Assembly (NCBI RefSeq): GCF_003290085.1
Contig: NZ_QMKJ01000003.1
Coordinates: forward strand, 305,427-369,426
DNA from: Aliidiomarina sp. B3213
GTDB taxonomy: Bacteria > Pseudomonadota > Gammaproteobacteria > Enterobacterales > Alteromonadaceae
DNA length: 64,000 nucleotides
Direction: 5' to 3'
Positions 63,631 to 64,000 of this stretch are shown here, piece after piece. Position numbers and translations under genes: made by a program. The number at the start of each line of letters is the position of its first letter. Positions within the stretch are counted from its first letter, which is position 1. Under the pieces are notes generated by a model, which had not been told where the DNA came from, made no database searches, and was given only the letters and a program-made list of their open reading frames with translations.

Positions 63631-63868
63631 GTAAAAGCCGTTAAAGCGAGCACAGCTCGCTAGGCTTTTACGCGAGGCATGGACGCCGAGCCGGGGGATG
63701 CTACATGGGTAAAAACCGCCCGAAGCGAGCACAGCTCGTTTAGGTTTTTACGCGAGGCATGAACGCCGAGCCGGGGGATGCTACATGGGTAAAAACCGCC
63801 CGAAGCGAGCACAGCTCGTTTAGGTTTTTACGCGAGGCATGGATGCCGAGTCGGGCGATGCTACATGG
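63631..63868. repeat. Three-copy tandem repeat of about 80 bp with hairpin arms
   Basis: Copies at 63631-63708 (78 bp), 63709-63788 (80 bp) and 63789-63868 (80 bp). Each has inverted arms: GTAAAAGCC/GGCTTTTAC in copy 1 and GTAAAAACC/GGTTTTTAC in copies 2 and 3, an A-to-G change matched by the partner T-to-C. Inner arms GAGC/GCTC form another hairpin, and GGCAT...ATGCC-like arms follow. Each ends GGATGCTACATGG. The element resembles REP/BIME-type intergenic repeats. Confidence 0.8.
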
Positions 63869-63890
63869 ATGTATACATAGGTGGAACCCA

Positions 63891-63923
63891 AACAAAAAGC
63901 CCCTCGCTCAACGCGAAGGGCTT
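63891..63923 (-). terminator. Rho-independent terminator
   Basis: Arms AAAGCCC and GGGCTTT with an inner TCGC/GCGA pairing. The T-run (TTTTTG) is on the minus-strand side, so it should end a transcript entering from beyond the right edge of the window. Confidence 0.7.
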
Positions 63924-63958
63924 TAAGCCTGGACAGGCCTTCGCAGAGCTCAGCCCGT

Positions 63959-64000
63959 TCAGCAGGATGAAGCCAAATTGTTGGCTTCATCAAGAACCTG
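63959..64000 (-). CDS. Possible 3' end of a minus-strand gene cut by the window edge
   Basis: A minus-strand frame gives QVLDEANNLASSC and then TGA. A terminator for this strand starts 36 bp further on. Thirteen codons are not enough to name the gene, and the frame may be chance; only the terminator supports it. Confidence 0.25.
   Translation of the reverse strand, partial: QVLDEANNLASSC

Noticed and set aside
63631-63868. CRISPR array
   Set aside because: Units are continuous 80-bp copies without variable spacers, and no cas genes are present.

Overview
The window looks like chromosome from a marine gammaproteobacterium of the order Alteromonadales, most likely the Idiomarinaceae (Idiomarina, Pseudidiomarina or Aliidiomarina). 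This is inferred from gene content and order: an uvrD - yigB - xerC - DUF484 - dapF - lysA - lptM block beside a hem operon, a fused hemD-hemX gene, several TonB-dependent receptors including two Oar-like ones, and a periplasmic tricorn-type protease. No rRNA or tRNA was seen that could fix the species.

Layout. (1) 1-3.1 kb: five co-oriented, AT-rich genes for small secreted proteins or lipoproteins of unknown function; this looks like the edge of an accessory region. (2) 3.2-9.0 kb: an iron-acquisition operon on the minus strand (TonB receptor, PepSY-like membrane protein, DUF2271, DUF4198, membrane-anchored CysJ-like flavoreductase) behind two Fur-box-like sites, with a terminator between receptor and downstream genes. 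(3) 9.1-15.0 kb: a minus-strand operon of a flavin monooxygenase, a bile-acid:sodium-type symporter, two SDR-superfamily enzymes and a TauE/SafE permease, divergent from an AraC-type regulator across a 9-bp-arm palindrome. (4) 15.2-26.1 kb: a lipoprotein MetX-like hydrolase, an acyl-CoA ligase and a GntP-type permease in one operon, divergent from a TonB receptor, followed by a convergent CrbR/CrbS-like regulator and sensor pair. (5) 26.1-31.2 kb: a methyltransferase, a MAPEG protein, a DUF502 membrane protein and a tricorn-type protease. (6) 31.3-38.2 kb: two tandem Oar-like TonB receptors, each preceded about 190 bp upstream of its start by a PhoB-box-like direct repeat. (7) 38.2-48.4 kb: conserved housekeeping genes: recQ, yigI-like thioesterase, rarD, uvrD (with a LexA box), yigB, xerC, DUF484, dapF, lysA, and the 48-residue lipoprotein lptM. 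(8) 48.5-58.6 kb: a plus-strand run of DUF2914, hemC, hemD-hemX, hemY, tamA and tamB. (9) 58.6-64 kb: sodC, a DeaD-type RNA helicase with a long hairpin-rich leader, an AlkB-like dioxygenase, a chemotaxis receptor and a three-copy, 80-bp tandem repeat whose stems show compensatory changes.

Functionally, the window combines conserved DNA repair, lysine and haem biosynthesis and outer-membrane assembly genes with several nutrient-scavenging modules: Fur-type iron uptake, PhoB-type Oar receptors, and a hydrolase/ligase/permease/receptor set probably used for an organic acid or acyl ester. The most distinctive leads are the paired Pho boxes on the Oar receptors, the lipoprotein hydrolase module with its adjacent palindrome, the orphan secreted-protein cluster and the covarying repeat array. 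No CRISPR array, insertion sequence, prophage, rRNA or tRNA was recognised by eye.
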